Made by a program: the position numbers and the translations under genes. From assembly GCF_900184735.1 (NCBI RefSeq), contig NZ_LT855390.1:117736-181735 (forward strand): a DNA stretch of 64,000 nt. The letters are read 5' to 3'. The notes beneath the pieces are model-generated. The model did not search any database. It was not told the DNA's origin and was given only the letters and a program-made list of their open reading frames with translations. Origin of the DNA: Paucisalibacillus globulus. Its GTDB lineage: Bacteria; Bacillota; Bacilli; Bacillales; Amphibacillaceae. Of this stretch, positions 7,912 to 16,646 are shown in pieces; the first letter of the stretch is position 1; each line of letters opens with the position of its first letter.

Positions 7912-8925
7912 ATGGAAGAGATAAATATTAGATTCGAAAAGCTGATTTATGTTTTAGGTAGACGGTTCAAGAAGGACATCATTTCGGCCGACTACCAAAC
8001 CACGCCGTTACAGGGTGGAACTGTGGGGAATGTTTACCTGGTAACGGGAATCGCCGAAACTACAGATGGTGAAAAATTGCCGTACCGTATCGTGCTGAAA
8101 ATACAGAAAAAATGGGAGCGTTACGGTGATCCGGGTTCATGGCGCCGGGAATATGATCTCTATTCGTCTGATTTGGGAGCGACGTTTTCGGATGCTTTTA
8201 GCTGGCCGACATGTTACTACTCTGAGATCAATGCCGAAGAAAATGAATTCGAGTTGTGGTTGGAGTATATCGACGGGGTTACAGGTTTAGACTTGACAGG
8301 TGACATGTATGAGCAGGCCGCACTGGAATTAGGACGCTATCAAGGTAAGTTATTTGCCGAGCGGCCCGCTGTGCTAGAGAGCCTGACGAACTTGAGCAAT
8401 AAGGACTTGATGAAGAATACGTATTTGCATTACCGGTCTTGGCCAGTCGTCTACGATTATATACGCTCAGGAGATTGCGAATTCCCGCAACACGTCCGGC
8501 AAATGCTTATCGACATCGATGAGCACGCAGACGAGATACTAACCCATATCGAAAAATTGCCCGTGGTGTTATGTCACCGGGACTTTTGGATAACCAATCT
8601 GATTTATTCGGACGGGAAAATGGCGATAATCGACTGGGATACTTCTGGGTGGGGCTACCTGGGTGAGGATCTCGCAAGCCTTATTGCAGATGAAGCAGAT
8701 ATCAATCATATGGTTGAATACTACCAGAAATGTGTTCCTGCATATTATAAAGGCTTTTCAGAGTACGTGGATGTATCTCACATTACCGATGATTACATCT
8801 ATGAGATGATCCTTTTAGTATTCGGATACAGGCTTGTGGAGTGGTATCTCTACACAGAGGATGATGACGAGAAGATGAAGCATATTCATACGCTCCAAAA
8901 AATCTATGAAATGAAAAACAGCTAA
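7912..8925 (+). CDS. aminoglycoside phosphotransferase-like kinase in a cassette
   Basis: This 337-residue protein has the APH/choline-kinase fold. An N-lobe with a lysine (IVLKIQKKW, about residue 63) is followed by the catalytic loop HRDFWITN (from residue 222) and the metal-binding IDWD (from residue 240). The N-lobe GGTVGNVYLV is the glycine loop. The target could be an antibiotic or a metabolite; families of this type cannot be assigned from sequence. Base composition is clearly higher in G+C than in flanking genes, and two inverted palindromes enclose it, which suggests transfer. Oddly, the GGGGG ribosome site touches the ATG, so the true start or translation rate is uncertain. It has no close similarity to the second phosphotransferase at 27166. 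Confidence 0.8.
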   Translation: MEEINIRFEKLIYVLGRRFKKDIISADYQTTPLQGGTVGNVYLVTGIAETTDGEKLPYRIVLKIQKKWERYGDPGSWRREYDLYSSDLGATFSDAFSWPTCYYSEINAEENEFELWLEYIDGVTGLDLTGDMYEQAALELGRYQGKLFAERPAVLESLTNLSNKDLMKNTYLHYRSWPVVYDYIRSGDCEFPQHVRQMLIDIDEHADEILTHIEKLPVVLCHRDFWITNLIYSDGKMAIIDWDTSGWGYLGEDLASLIADEADINHMVEYYQKCVPAYYKGFSEYVDVSHITDDYIYEMILLVFGYRLVEWYLYTEDDDEKMKHIHTLQKIYEMKNS

Positions 8926-8986
8926 GGTGCCTGTCACTTCCCGAATTTTGTCGACGTTCGACAAATATCGAGGAGTGACAGGCACC
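8926..8986. repeat. 61-bp palindrome, right end of the cassette
   Basis: It starts with the base after the phosphotransferase stop codon. It is the same element as at 7838 but with the centre reversed (TCGACGTTCGA here, TCGAACGTCGA there) and several mismatches in the right arm (AAATATCGAGGAGTG). A further half copy, CAGGCACCT, follows at 9001-9009. Confidence 0.85.
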
Positions 8987-9030
8987 TACTTTTACTTGAA
9001 CAGGCACCTATTTGAGTTTCTTGCTTCTAT

Positions 9031-11280
9031 TTATATCAAATACTTGCCTGTAAGTGAGTGTTTGGCAGTTGATAGTTCCTTTGGAGTGCCTTGGAAAATA
9101 ACTTTACCTCCATTTGTGCCGCCCTCAGGTCCCATGTCTATTATCCAATCAGCGTTTCGGATGATATCAAGGTTATGCTCGATAACGATGACAGTATTCC
9201 CAGTATCTACAAGGCGATTGATGATGTCTAATAGATGGGTGATATCTGACATATGAAGTCCAGTTGTTGGCTCATCCATGACATAGATACTTCCCTTTTT
9301 ATGCAATTCCGTAGCTAATTTAATGCGTTGACATTCTCCACCAGACAATGTACTTAGAGGTTGGCCAAGTGTTAGGTAATTTACTCCTACATCGCTCATA
9401 GCTTGTAGCGTATTGACCACTTTTTTAATCTCAAAGAAAGCTAGTGCTTGTTCAACGGTCATTTCCAATACTTCTGCAATTGATTTACCGTTTAGTTTGT
9501 AAGCTAATACCTCTTCTTTAAACCGTTTCCCACCACATACTTCACAAGGAGTTTTAACACTTTCTAAAAATGACAAATCGGTATAAACAACCCCTAAACC
9601 ATGGCAGTTCTCACAGGCACCACTTGAGTTAAAGCTAAACAGACCAGGCTTTACATTGTTTGCTTTGGCAAAAGCTTTCCGAATATCGTCCATAATCCCT
9701 GTGTAAGTAGCTGGATTAGAACGGGTAGAAGTACCGACAGATTTTTGGTCGATCACTATTGCCTCGGGGTGTTGCTTTAAGAAAGCATTATTGATTAATG
9801 TACTTTTTCCAGAACCTGCAACACCTGTAACTACAGTTAAGATTCCTGTTGGAATATCAACACTGACATTTTTCAGATTATGTAATGTCACATTTTCAAC
9901 GGATAGCTTACCGGTTGCCTGACGAAAATCATTCTTAAGAGGCATCTTGTTTTTCATATGGTTGCCAGTTAATGTATCAGATTCAAGTAGACCGGCAAAA
10001 CTTCCTTCATACAAAATTGTCCCGCCTTTATCACCCGCATATGGACCTACATCAATAATATGATCGGCTACTTGTATGACATCAGGATCATGTTCAACCA
10101 CAATAACGGTATTCCCTTTGTCCCGTAGTTTCTTCAGCAATTCATTGAGGCGGTATACATCCCTCGGGTGTAATCCTACACTTGGCTCGTCAAATATATA
10201 AACGACATCCACAAGACTTCCACTTAAGTGTTTAACCATTTTGACACGCTGGGATTCCCCACCAGATAATGTGTCCGTTTCTCGATCGAGACTTAGATAC
10301 TCCAGACCAATATCTACTAGGAGTTGTAATCTTTCCGATATGGCTTTGACCATTGGAGCAGCTTCTGGTTGTTTTATTTCCTCAATCACTTGGATTAGCT
10401 GATCCACTTCCATCGAAGCTAGATCTGCTATGTTATAGTTGTTAATTTTACAGTTAAGAGCGGGTTGACTTAGCCTAGCTCCATGACAACTTGGGCAAGG
10501 ACCTTCTGTAATGAATGGGGCAACTGCTTTTTGTGTGCGCTCCGATTTCGTTTTCAAATCCTGTTTTATGTATTTATTCGTAAACTTCTCGAGGATGCCT
10601 TCAACCGTCATATTCATTGAGTTTCCAGAGATCTGTACCTTTACTTTTCTTGCTTTGCTATAAAGGAGTTCATCCAGTTCCTCTTTGGAATAATCACTTA
10701 GCTTCTTGTCAAAGTCGAAGTCACCGGTTTCTGCTATCATATTCATTTCCCAGTTGCCAACTTTATACTCTGGTAGCAAGATTGCTCCTTCATTTAATGA
10801 TTTAGACATGTCTATTGCTTTGTCCATATCAATCTGCAATTTACGACCGATTCCATTACACTCAGAACACATGCCTTGTGGATCATTAAATGAGAACATA
10901 TAGGACTCACCAATATAGGGCTCGCCTATACGAGAAAAAAGTAAACGAAGTAAAGGAGAGATGTCTGTAATCGTTCCTAAGGTAGAGTGAGACCCACCCC
11001 CTAGGCGCTTTTGGTCAACAATAACAGCCATGCTAAGGTTTTCAATTAAATCTGCATCGGGTTGTGGAATGCGTGGGAGAAAGTTCCGAACGAACATACT
11101 AAAGTTTTCATTCAATAGTCGCTGGGATTCAGCGGCGATAGTATCAAAAACTATGGACGATTTACCAGAACCTGATACACCAGTAAAAATGGTGATTTTT
11201 CGTTTCGGTATTCGTAATGATACATTTTTTAAGTTGTTTTCCCGAGCACCACGAATTTCTATAAATTCTTGAGTCATCAT
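9031..11280 (-). CDS. short UvrA-like ABC ATPase (UvrA paralog lacking the UvrB-binding insert)
   Basis: This 749-residue protein has two UvrA-type ATPase halves: Walker A GVSGSGKSS near residue 35 and GVAGSGKS near 488, signatures LSGGESQRVK and LSGGECQRIK, and Walker B regions IFDEPSVGLHP and VMDEPTTGLH. Zinc cysteine pairs are seen at CSECNG, CPSCHG and CENCHG/CEVCGG. Canonical UvrA is about 950 residues; the roughly 200 missing correspond to the N-terminal domain that binds UvrB. Relatives include UvrA2/DrrC-like proteins linked to resistance to DNA-binding drugs. Such a role, rather than standard excision repair, is plausible but unproven. It has its own promoter region with a palindrome at 11396. 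Confidence 0.88.
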   Translation of the reverse strand: MMTQEFIEIRGARENNLKNVSLRIPKRKITIFTGVSGSGKSSIVFDTIAAESQRLLNENFSMFVRNFLPRIPQPDADLIENLSMAVIVDQKRLGGGSHSTLGTITDISPLLRLLFSRIGEPYIGESYMFSFNDPQGMCSECNGIGRKLQIDMDKAIDMSKSLNEGAILLPEYKVGNWEMNMIAETGDFDFDKKLSDYSKEELDELLYSKARKVKVQISGNSMNMTVEGILEKFTNKYIKQDLKTKSERTQKAVAPFITEGPCPSCHGARLSQPALNCKINNYNIADLASMEVDQLIQVIEEIKQPEAAPMVKAISERLQLLVDIGLEYLSLDRETDTLSGGESQRVKMVKHLSGSLVDVVYIFDEPSVGLHPRDVYRLNELLKKLRDKGNTVIVVEHDPDVIQVADHIIDVGPYAGDKGGTILYEGSFAGLLESDTLTGNHMKNKMPLKNDFRQATGKLSVENVTLHNLKNVSVDIPTGILTVVTGVAGSGKSTLINNAFLKQHPEAIVIDQKSVGTSTRSNPATYTGIMDDIRKAFAKANNVKPGLFSFNSSGACENCHGLGVVYTDLSFLESVKTPCEVCGGKRFKEEVLAYKLNGKSIAEVLEMTVEQALAFFEIKKVVNTLQAMSDVGVNYLTLGQPLSTLSGGECQRIKLATELHKKGSIYVMDEPTTGLHMSDITHLLDIINRLVDTGNTVIVIEHNLDIIRNADWIIDMGPEGGTNGGKVIFQGTPKELSTAKHSLTGKYLI

Positions 11281-11598
11281 ACACCTTCCTTTGTTCTTAA
11301 TTTTCCAATGCCTACATTGGAGTCAAATTCCATTTTTAAGTATAGCTGATTCTATTCATGCTTTCCATTTCTTCGCTGTAGAATACAACACCACGATTTG
11401 GTGACCAAATTATACTTAAGATTCAGGGGATAGAACTTGATATGTTAATTATAAAACAGTTTCTGTTCTGGATTAAGCACACATTGCAAAAATGCAATTA
11501 ATAAATAATAGTATATATAATCTAAAAAGTTGAATTATTACTAAAAGTAATCTACTATGGTTATGTAAGTAAAATCTACTAGAAAAGGATGATTACAT
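11281..11598. other. divergent intergenic region (318 bp)
   Basis: It lies between the UvrA-like gene (minus) and the FMN reductase gene (plus) and must hold both promoters. TTGAAT-N17-TACTAT at about 11532-11560 is a possible promoter for the reductase. The UvrA-side promoter and palindrome are listed separately. No ORF or known RNA was seen. Confidence 0.4.
11396..11414 (-). promoter_or_regulatory. candidate -10 and operator palindrome for the UvrA-like gene
   Basis: On the minus strand a perfect TATAAT (plus 11409-11414) overlaps the palindrome ATTTGG-N3-CCAAAT (plus 11396-11410), which would cover the transcription start. That is a typical repressor position. The -35 is poor, and no regulator gene is adjacent. 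Confidence 0.35.
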
Positions 11599-12147
11599 AT
11601 GGCAAAAGTTGGTATCGTTGTAGGAAGTATTAGAAACAATTCATTTTCAGAGCAGCTTGGAAAGAATATCGTAGAATTATTACCAGAAGGCTACGAAGCG
11701 GAATTTATCGAAATTGGAAACCTACCTTTATATAATCAGGATTCTGATCAAGATATTCCGGAAGTATACACGTCATTCCGTGAAACAGTGAAGGCATTAG
11801 ATGCTGTTGTATTCGTCACTCCAGAACACAATCGTTCTGTACCTGCAGCACTTAAGAACGCACTTGATGTTGGATCACGTCCATACGGTTCTAACGTTTG
11901 GGATGGTAAACCTGCACTTATTGTAAGTCAATCTCCAAGTAACTTAAGTGGATTTGGTGCGAACCATCATTTACGTCAAGTGTTAGCATTCTTAAACATG
12001 CCAGTTGTACAACAACCAGAGGTATACATTGCAAATGTTCATGAATTACTTGGTGAAGATGGTAAAATTACAAATGAAGATACAGTTGGTTTCTTACAAT
12101 CTGCTGTAGATGCATTTGTCGCATTAGTTAAAAGATACGAAGCATAA
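11599..12147 (+). CDS. NADPH-dependent FMN reductase
   Basis: This 182-residue flavodoxin-like reductase belongs to the NAD(P)H:FMN reductase/azoreductase (YhdA-like) family. The FMN phosphate loop GSIRNNSFSEQLG (residues 9-21) and the TPEHNRSVPAALKNALD segment (from about residue 74) that lines the flavin are characteristic. It may reduce quinones, azo dyes or chromate, or supply reduced FMN. The RBS AAAAGGATG precedes ATG 11599. It is monocistronic, with a bidirectional terminator shared with the convergent ABC permease gene. Confidence 0.9.
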   Translation: MAKVGIVVGSIRNNSFSEQLGKNIVELLPEGYEAEFIEIGNLPLYNQDSDQDIPEVYTSFRETVKALDAVVFVTPEHNRSVPAALKNALDVGSRPYGSNVWDGKPALIVSQSPSNLSGFGANHHLRQVLAFLNMPVVQQPEVYIANVHELLGEDGKITNEDTVGFLQSAVDAFVALVKRYEA

Positions 12148-12200
12148 GATTATATAATAGGGATGGACCTTTTCAATTAAGGGTCTGTCCTTAAATTTGT

Positions 12201-12236
12201 AAAAACGCGATTAGCATAGTGCTAACCGCGTTTTCT
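12201..12236. terminator. bidirectional terminator
   Basis: AAAACGCG-ATT-AGCA pairs with TGCT-AAC-CGCGTTTT, with A and T runs on the two sides. It separates the convergent FMN reductase and ABC permease genes. Confidence 0.85.
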
Positions 12237-12239
12237 TTA

Positions 12240-14819
12240 TTAGATATTCTCTTGTTTTAAACTCTCGATAATGTTTTCTTTTTTTATTTTCGAAATCGAA
12301 TATAGCATTGCTGACCCTACAATAATGAATATCATGACAACCACGAATAGAATCGACATCCACGGTAGACTAAATCCATATTCAAAGGTGTAGCCAACGG
12401 AGCGATGAATAGCGTACATGATGAGTACACTAATTGGTAGTCCGTAAGCTAATGCCTTCACCCCGTAAAAGATACTTTCGTAATTAATCATTTTATTAAA
12501 TCCTTTTGGTGTCATGCCAACCGAACGTAACATGGCAAATTCACGTTTCCGCAAACTGATGCTGGTCGAGATTGTATTGAAAATGTTAGCAACCGAGATT
12601 AAGGAAATAAGCGTAATAAATCCATAAATGAAAATGGACATTAGTAAAACCATCTGTTCCTCTTGTTGTCTTTGTTGGTAAACATTAAACACATGGACAT
12701 TTGTATCTGTTAGTTCTTCGATTGCTTCTTGTGTTGCCAGAGGATCGGAACTGTTTAAATACACATAAGGTGAAACTTCCATTCCTAATTCATCCATTGT
12801 GGATTGGGGAATGATGATGTTAATACCTCCTAAACTAGCCGTTTGAACGCCCATTGGTACAATATCTGTAAGGGCTCCTATTTCAATAGATTGGACCAAC
12901 TCAGGTTCTGTAGGTTCACCTTCCATATCCTCATATGTTGCTGAATAGATGTCTAACGTTTTTCCTACTTCTGCCTCAATCGCCTTCGTTTCGATTATCT
13001 TTCCAGAGGCACCATCCTCATAGGAAATTTGATCAATAATAATGGCAAGCGGTGTATCTTGATTGATGAAATCTCTAGGATCTACCCCGATTTGTTCTGC
13101 ATAAGCATGAAAACTATCATCATCTAAACTTTGAAGTGAAACATAATAATTGTACTTTCCATCCTCAATATATAGCTCATCTTCTATTTTTTTCATTTCA
13201 GGGGATATGTCATCCACACTAACTGGTGTTTGTAAGTGTTCGAACACTTCCTCGGAAATTGTAAAGTTCGTTACGTGATCTAATTTCGTATAGCTCACAA
13301 GCTCATCTTTCTCTAATTGACTACTGTAAATTAGTATGTCGTATTGATAATCATTCTGCGACATTTCTAGTGACTTTTTGATATTGTCAGTAAAGAATGT
13401 GACAGCTAGGAACAATACGATACTAATGACTAATGAGAACAAGGTTGCCAAGTATCTTTTTTTATTTCTTTTGGTATTCTTCAGTCCAATTTCTGCTTCG
13501 ATTCCAAAGACTTTTCGTACGAGCTTGGACGTTTTTACCGTTTTCCCAGATAATTTTATATCGTGTGTTTGGCGTATTGCATCAATTGCTGAGATTTTAG
13601 ATGCTTTTTTTGCTGGTAAATAGGTTGAAATAAAAATCGTGATGATTGAAATGACACTAGCAGCTATTATAGTAGATGGTGTAACAACTAATTCAAGCTT
13701 TTCGGAAACATTGAGTGCATCCTCAATAAAAGTATTAATGAATAGGAAGGTAATCCCAATACCAGTTAGACCTGCAACAATCCCAAGTGGAATACTAATT
13801 GCCCCAATGACCGCTCCTTCAAAGAAGACAGTGTTTCGTTTTTGCTTTTTCGTTGCCCCAACACTGGATAGCATTCCTAAATGTCTAGCACGTTCCGATA
13901 CACTAATAGCAAATGCATTGTAAATCAATGCAACTGATCCAATAATAATAACGGCCATAATAATACCAACTAAGGAAAACAATGTCATGCGCAATGAATC
14001 ATTAGCTGTGACTCCATAATACCTCAGTAATTCACTATTAAAATTAACTTCCTCAATTCCTTGTCCTTGTGCTAGGGTCTTTGCATGGTCAAATAGTGAA
14101 CCGTTTACCTTATCTAATACGACAAAAGCATCGACCGTATCTGTTTCGGTTAAGGAACTTTCATCCACATAGCCAATGACCGTATAACCAGGGGCCCAGG
14201 TTGGTTCCCAGGTAGGACGTTCAATCGTCCCAACGATGGTTACGGTTTTTGTTTCCTTGATTTGCAGTTCTTCAACGTTGGTCTCCATTCCCTGATTGAG
14301 AGGGTAGTTTTGTGTGAGTGTTACTCCTTCTGTTGTGTCCACTCGCTCACCAATGTCAACGGTTAGTTGATCCCCAATTTTGTAATCTACCTCTGCATTG
14401 GATTGAATTGCTTCTGAAATAGCTACTTCATTCTCATTATTAGGAAGTCTTCCTTCTAGAATTTCTATCGGGAATTGCTCCATGCCCTGCTGGTTATAGT
14501 TTTGAAAGAATAGATATGGTTTACTTTCATTGGTTGATTCCTCTAAGGCAGCATAGCCATCACTTGAGAGAACAAGGGTTTTCGTATCGGTGTCCTGTTG
14601 AATGGCTTCTATTTGGTCTGAATTAACGTCTCCATATTGAACATGCCATTCTCCGTTCTTAGCAATATCCTGACGAATTAATAAATCTAAAAAGGAAACA
14701 CCAAGTGTCGCAACGGCCGTAATCATCGCCACTGAAATGATGACACCAATAATGGTCACGAGGGAGCGTCGTTTATTCTTTTTTAAATGCCTTACCGTGA
14801 CTTTATTGACAATGTTCAT
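12240..14819 (-). CDS. FtsX/MacB-type ABC transporter permease
   Basis: This 859-residue membrane protein has an N-terminal helix (about residues 19-40), a large extracytoplasmic region, and two FtsX domains. The first (about residues 275-400, SLVGIIMAVIIIGSVALIYNAFAISVSERARHLGML and following helices) carries the RARHLGMLSSVGAT coupling motif; the second lies at the C-terminus with KREFAMLRSVGMT. This layout fits exporters or mechanotransmitters that handle peptides, lipoproteins or antimicrobial peptides. Its start overlaps the ATPase stop by 4 bases. A two-component system lies directly upstream, so peptide-antibiotic response or cell-envelope stress is likely, but the substrate is not known. 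Confidence 0.88.
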   Translation of the reverse strand: MNIVNKVTVRHLKKNKRRSLVTIIGVIISVAMITAVATLGVSFLDLLIRQDIAKNGEWHVQYGDVNSDQIEAIQQDTDTKTLVLSSDGYAALEESTNESKPYLFFQNYNQQGMEQFPIEILEGRLPNNENEVAISEAIQSNAEVDYKIGDQLTVDIGERVDTTEGVTLTQNYPLNQGMETNVEELQIKETKTVTIVGTIERPTWEPTWAPGYTVIGYVDESSLTETDTVDAFVVLDKVNGSLFDHAKTLAQGQGIEEVNFNSELLRYYGVTANDSLRMTLFSLVGIIMAVIIIGSVALIYNAFAISVSERARHLGMLSSVGATKKQKRNTVFFEGAVIGAISIPLGIVAGLTGIGITFLFINTFIEDALNVSEKLELVVTPSTIIAASVISIITIFISTYLPAKKASKISAIDAIRQTHDIKLSGKTVKTSKLVRKVFGIEAEIGLKNTKRNKKRYLATLFSLVISIVLFLAVTFFTDNIKKSLEMSQNDYQYDILIYSSQLEKDELVSYTKLDHVTNFTISEEVFEHLQTPVSVDDISPEMKKIEDELYIEDGKYNYYVSLQSLDDDSFHAYAEQIGVDPRDFINQDTPLAIIIDQISYEDGASGKIIETKAIEAEVGKTLDIYSATYEDMEGEPTEPELVQSIEIGALTDIVPMGVQTASLGGINIIIPQSTMDELGMEVSPYVYLNSSDPLATQEAIEELTDTNVHVFNVYQQRQQEEQMVLLMSIFIYGFITLISLISVANIFNTISTSISLRKREFAMLRSVGMTPKGFNKMINYESIFYGVKALAYGLPISVLIMYAIHRSVGYTFEYGFSLPWMSILFVVVMIFIIVGSAMLYSISKIKKENIIESLKQENI

Positions 14820-15499
14820 GGGCGAATCACCTCATCTTTGGCAAGCTTCCCATCTTCAATCGAAATAATACGGTCTGCTTGAAGGGCAATGCGCTCATCA
14901 TGGGTAATAACAATCAAGGTTTGATTGTATGTCTTATTAAACATCTTGAGTAGTTCCATAATTTCTTCACTATTTTTGCTATCTAGGTTACCAGTAGGCT
15001 CATCAGCAAGCATAATAGCCGGATTACTGATAAGTGCTCTGCCGATGGATACACGCTGTTGCTGACCGCCTGAAAGTTGGTTTGGTAAGTGGGTAAGTCG
15101 TTGGTTTAACCCTAAGATTTCTGTAATCTTGTTAAATTGCTTGGAATCTACTTTTTGTTCATCTAAAAGCATCGGTAACTTAATGTTTTCCTCTACAGAT
15201 AGGATAGGAATAAGATTATAAAATTGATAGATTAAACCGATTTGTCTTCTTCTGAAAATGGCCAGTTGTGTTTCATTCAAGTCATAAATATCAGTTTGAT
15301 CGATGAGAACCTTTCCGCTTGATGGACGGTCTACTCCGCCAAGTAAATGAAGTAGTGTTGACTTTCCTGAACCAGACGGACCAATAATACAAACGAATTC
15401 ACCTTTATTTACGGAGAATGATACATTATCCAAAGCTTTTACTGCGGTTTCACCTTTGCCGTACACCTTGGATAGATTTTTAACTTCTAATATAGTCAT
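14816..15499 (-). CDS. ABC transporter ATP-binding protein (MacB/LolD type)
   Basis: This 227-residue ATPase shows Walker A GPSGSGKS (residues 40-47), a Q-loop in IYQFYNLIP, the signature LSGGQQQRVS, Walker B IMLADEPTGNLDS and the switch histidine in VITHDE. The LDS after Walker B and the overall length are typical of MacB/LolD partners of FtsX permeases. The RBS GGAGG lies upstream of the ATG. It is the first gene of its transcription unit with the permease, with a promoter and three direct repeats in the 133-base gap behind the histidine kinase gene. Confidence 0.93.
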   Translation of the reverse strand: MTILEVKNLSKVYGKGETAVKALDNVSFSVNKGEFVCIIGPSGSGKSTLLHLLGGVDRPSSGKVLIDQTDIYDLNETQLAIFRRRQIGLIYQFYNLIPILSVEENIKLPMLLDEQKVDSKQFNKITEILGLNQRLTHLPNQLSGGQQQRVSIGRALISNPAIMLADEPTGNLDSKNSEEIMELLKMFNKTYNQTLIVITHDERIALQADRIISIEDGKLAKDEVIRP

Positions 15500-15531
15500 A
15501 AGAAAACCTCCATTATTTCTTGTCTGTGTTC

Positions 15532-15581
15532 AGTATAACCAGCTAGTATGACTCTAAGGTGACTCTTAAGTGACAATTTAT
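15532..15581 (-). promoter_or_regulatory. promoter and tandem 11-bp repeats, likely response-regulator operator
   Basis: On the plus strand three direct repeats follow each other at exactly 11 bases: TGACTCTAAGG (15549), TGACTCTTAAG (15560) and TGACAATTTAT (15571). On the minus strand TATACT (plus 15532-15537) is a good -10, and the repeats cover and precede a poor -35. OmpR-family regulators bind tandem direct repeats of this spacing, so the adjacent response regulator is the likely activator of the ABC genes. Confidence 0.55.
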
Positions 15582-15632
15582 TCACTTAGTGAGAGGGGGG
15601 CAGGGGCATAAAATAAGCAGGGGAATGATCAC

Positions 15633-16646
15633 TCATATCACCTGCTTGTAAAATTTAATATGGAAGGTTGTCCCGACACCGACTGCACTGGTCACTTCAA
15701 TATCGCCTTGTTGACTCGTGATGAAACTATACGCCATTGCTAGACCAATTCCAACACTTTCATCACTTGCATTTTTCCCTTTGTAAAATCGCTTGAATAT
15801 GTAGGGTAGTTCTTCCTTAGAAATGCCTTTCCCATTATCGGAAATGATGATCTCGGTAAATAGCGCATTCTCTGAAAAGTGAATGGTAATGGTGCCTTTT
15901 TCAGGAGTGTGTTCAACACAATTTTTAATAATGTTAATGAGTGCTTCTGTGATCCAGTTAAAGTCACCAACGAGTGTTACCTGGTCTTCACCTGTAATCG
16001 AATAGGTTTGCATCTTGATATCCATTGGTATTAATAAAGGTTCAATAGCTGTTTGAATCAGGGAAGAGACCTGGATTTCTTCTTTTTTAAATGTAATCGT
16101 TCTTGCATCAATTTTCGAAAGCTTTAATAAGGAAGAAACAAGCCACTCCATGCGTTCCAGTTGTACCTGAAGATTCCTGGTAAATTCAGATCGCTTTTCA
16201 TCATCCAATTGTTTATCTCGTAATAAATCCGCCATGACCATCATCGAGGTGAGTGGGGTCTTTAATTGATGAGAGATATCGGAAATGGCATTGGTTAACT
16301 TTGTTTTATCCTCGTGTAAGACGGTTCCCTGTTCAGAAAGCATTTTGGTTACTTTGTATATATTGCTTTTCAAAAGACTCAATTCACCTTCATGGTTATC
16401 CCGAACATCTAGCCGGAAATCGCCATTGGCAATTTGTTGGAGGTAGCCAGAAAGTTTTCCAATTTCACGGTAGCGCCATGATGTGAATAGAAGGGTACAG
16501 GTGATCAGTAAAATGGATACGCCTAAAACTATTAGTGCTGTAACCATGGAAGTTAGTAGTGCTGCCACAGTAAATCCTACTAAACTTATGAAGATTAGAA
16601 TCGTTAGCAGGATCTGAATTTCTCGATTTCGAAGCAATTTACTCAC
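15633..16646 (-). CDS. sensor histidine kinase
   Basis: This 337-residue kinase has two N-terminal membrane helices (about residues 10-55) with almost no extracytoplasmic loop, then a HAMP-like linker (YLQQIANGDFRLDV), the HisKA box ISDISHQLKTPLTS with the phospho-histidine at about 126, and a HATPase domain with N-box NIIKNCVEHT and G-boxes DNGKGIS and GIGLAMAYS. The lack of a sensor loop suggests signal detection in the membrane or through the neighbouring transporter, as in Bce-like systems. The start overlaps the response regulator gene by 8 bases. Confidence 0.93.
   Translation of the reverse strand: MSKLLRNREIQILLTILIFISLVGFTVAALLTSMVTALIVLGVSILLITCTLLFTSWRYREIGKLSGYLQQIANGDFRLDVRDNHEGELSLLKSNIYKVTKMLSEQGTVLHEDKTKLTNAISDISHQLKTPLTSMMVMADLLRDKQLDDEKRSEFTRNLQVQLERMEWLVSSLLKLSKIDARTITFKKEEIQVSSLIQTAIEPLLIPMDIKMQTYSITGEDQVTLVGDFNWITEALINIIKNCVEHTPEKGTITIHFSENALFTEIIISDNGKGISKEELPYIFKRFYKGKNASDESVGIGLAMAYSFITSQQGDIEVTSAVGVGTTFHIKFYKQVI

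Larger units (their letters stand above)
7838..8986. mobile_element. putative single-gene mobile cassette bounded by inverted palindromes
   Basis: Two 61-bp palindromes frame one phosphotransferase gene almost without spare DNA (13 bases before the ATG, none after the stop). The gene is GC-richer than its neighbours: two counted 60-base lines gave 28 and 32 G/C, against 22 in the preceding CD3324 gene. No transposase is present, so movement would need enzymes in trans (for example a Y1/RAYT-type protein) or recombination between repeats. No target duplication is obvious. That it moves is inference. Confidence 0.5.

Noticed and set aside
13378-13923. Plus-strand open frames of 81 and 94 codons inside the ABC permease gene
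   Set aside because: They are antisense to a well-supported membrane protein, have no RBS and reflect its hydrophobic codon content.
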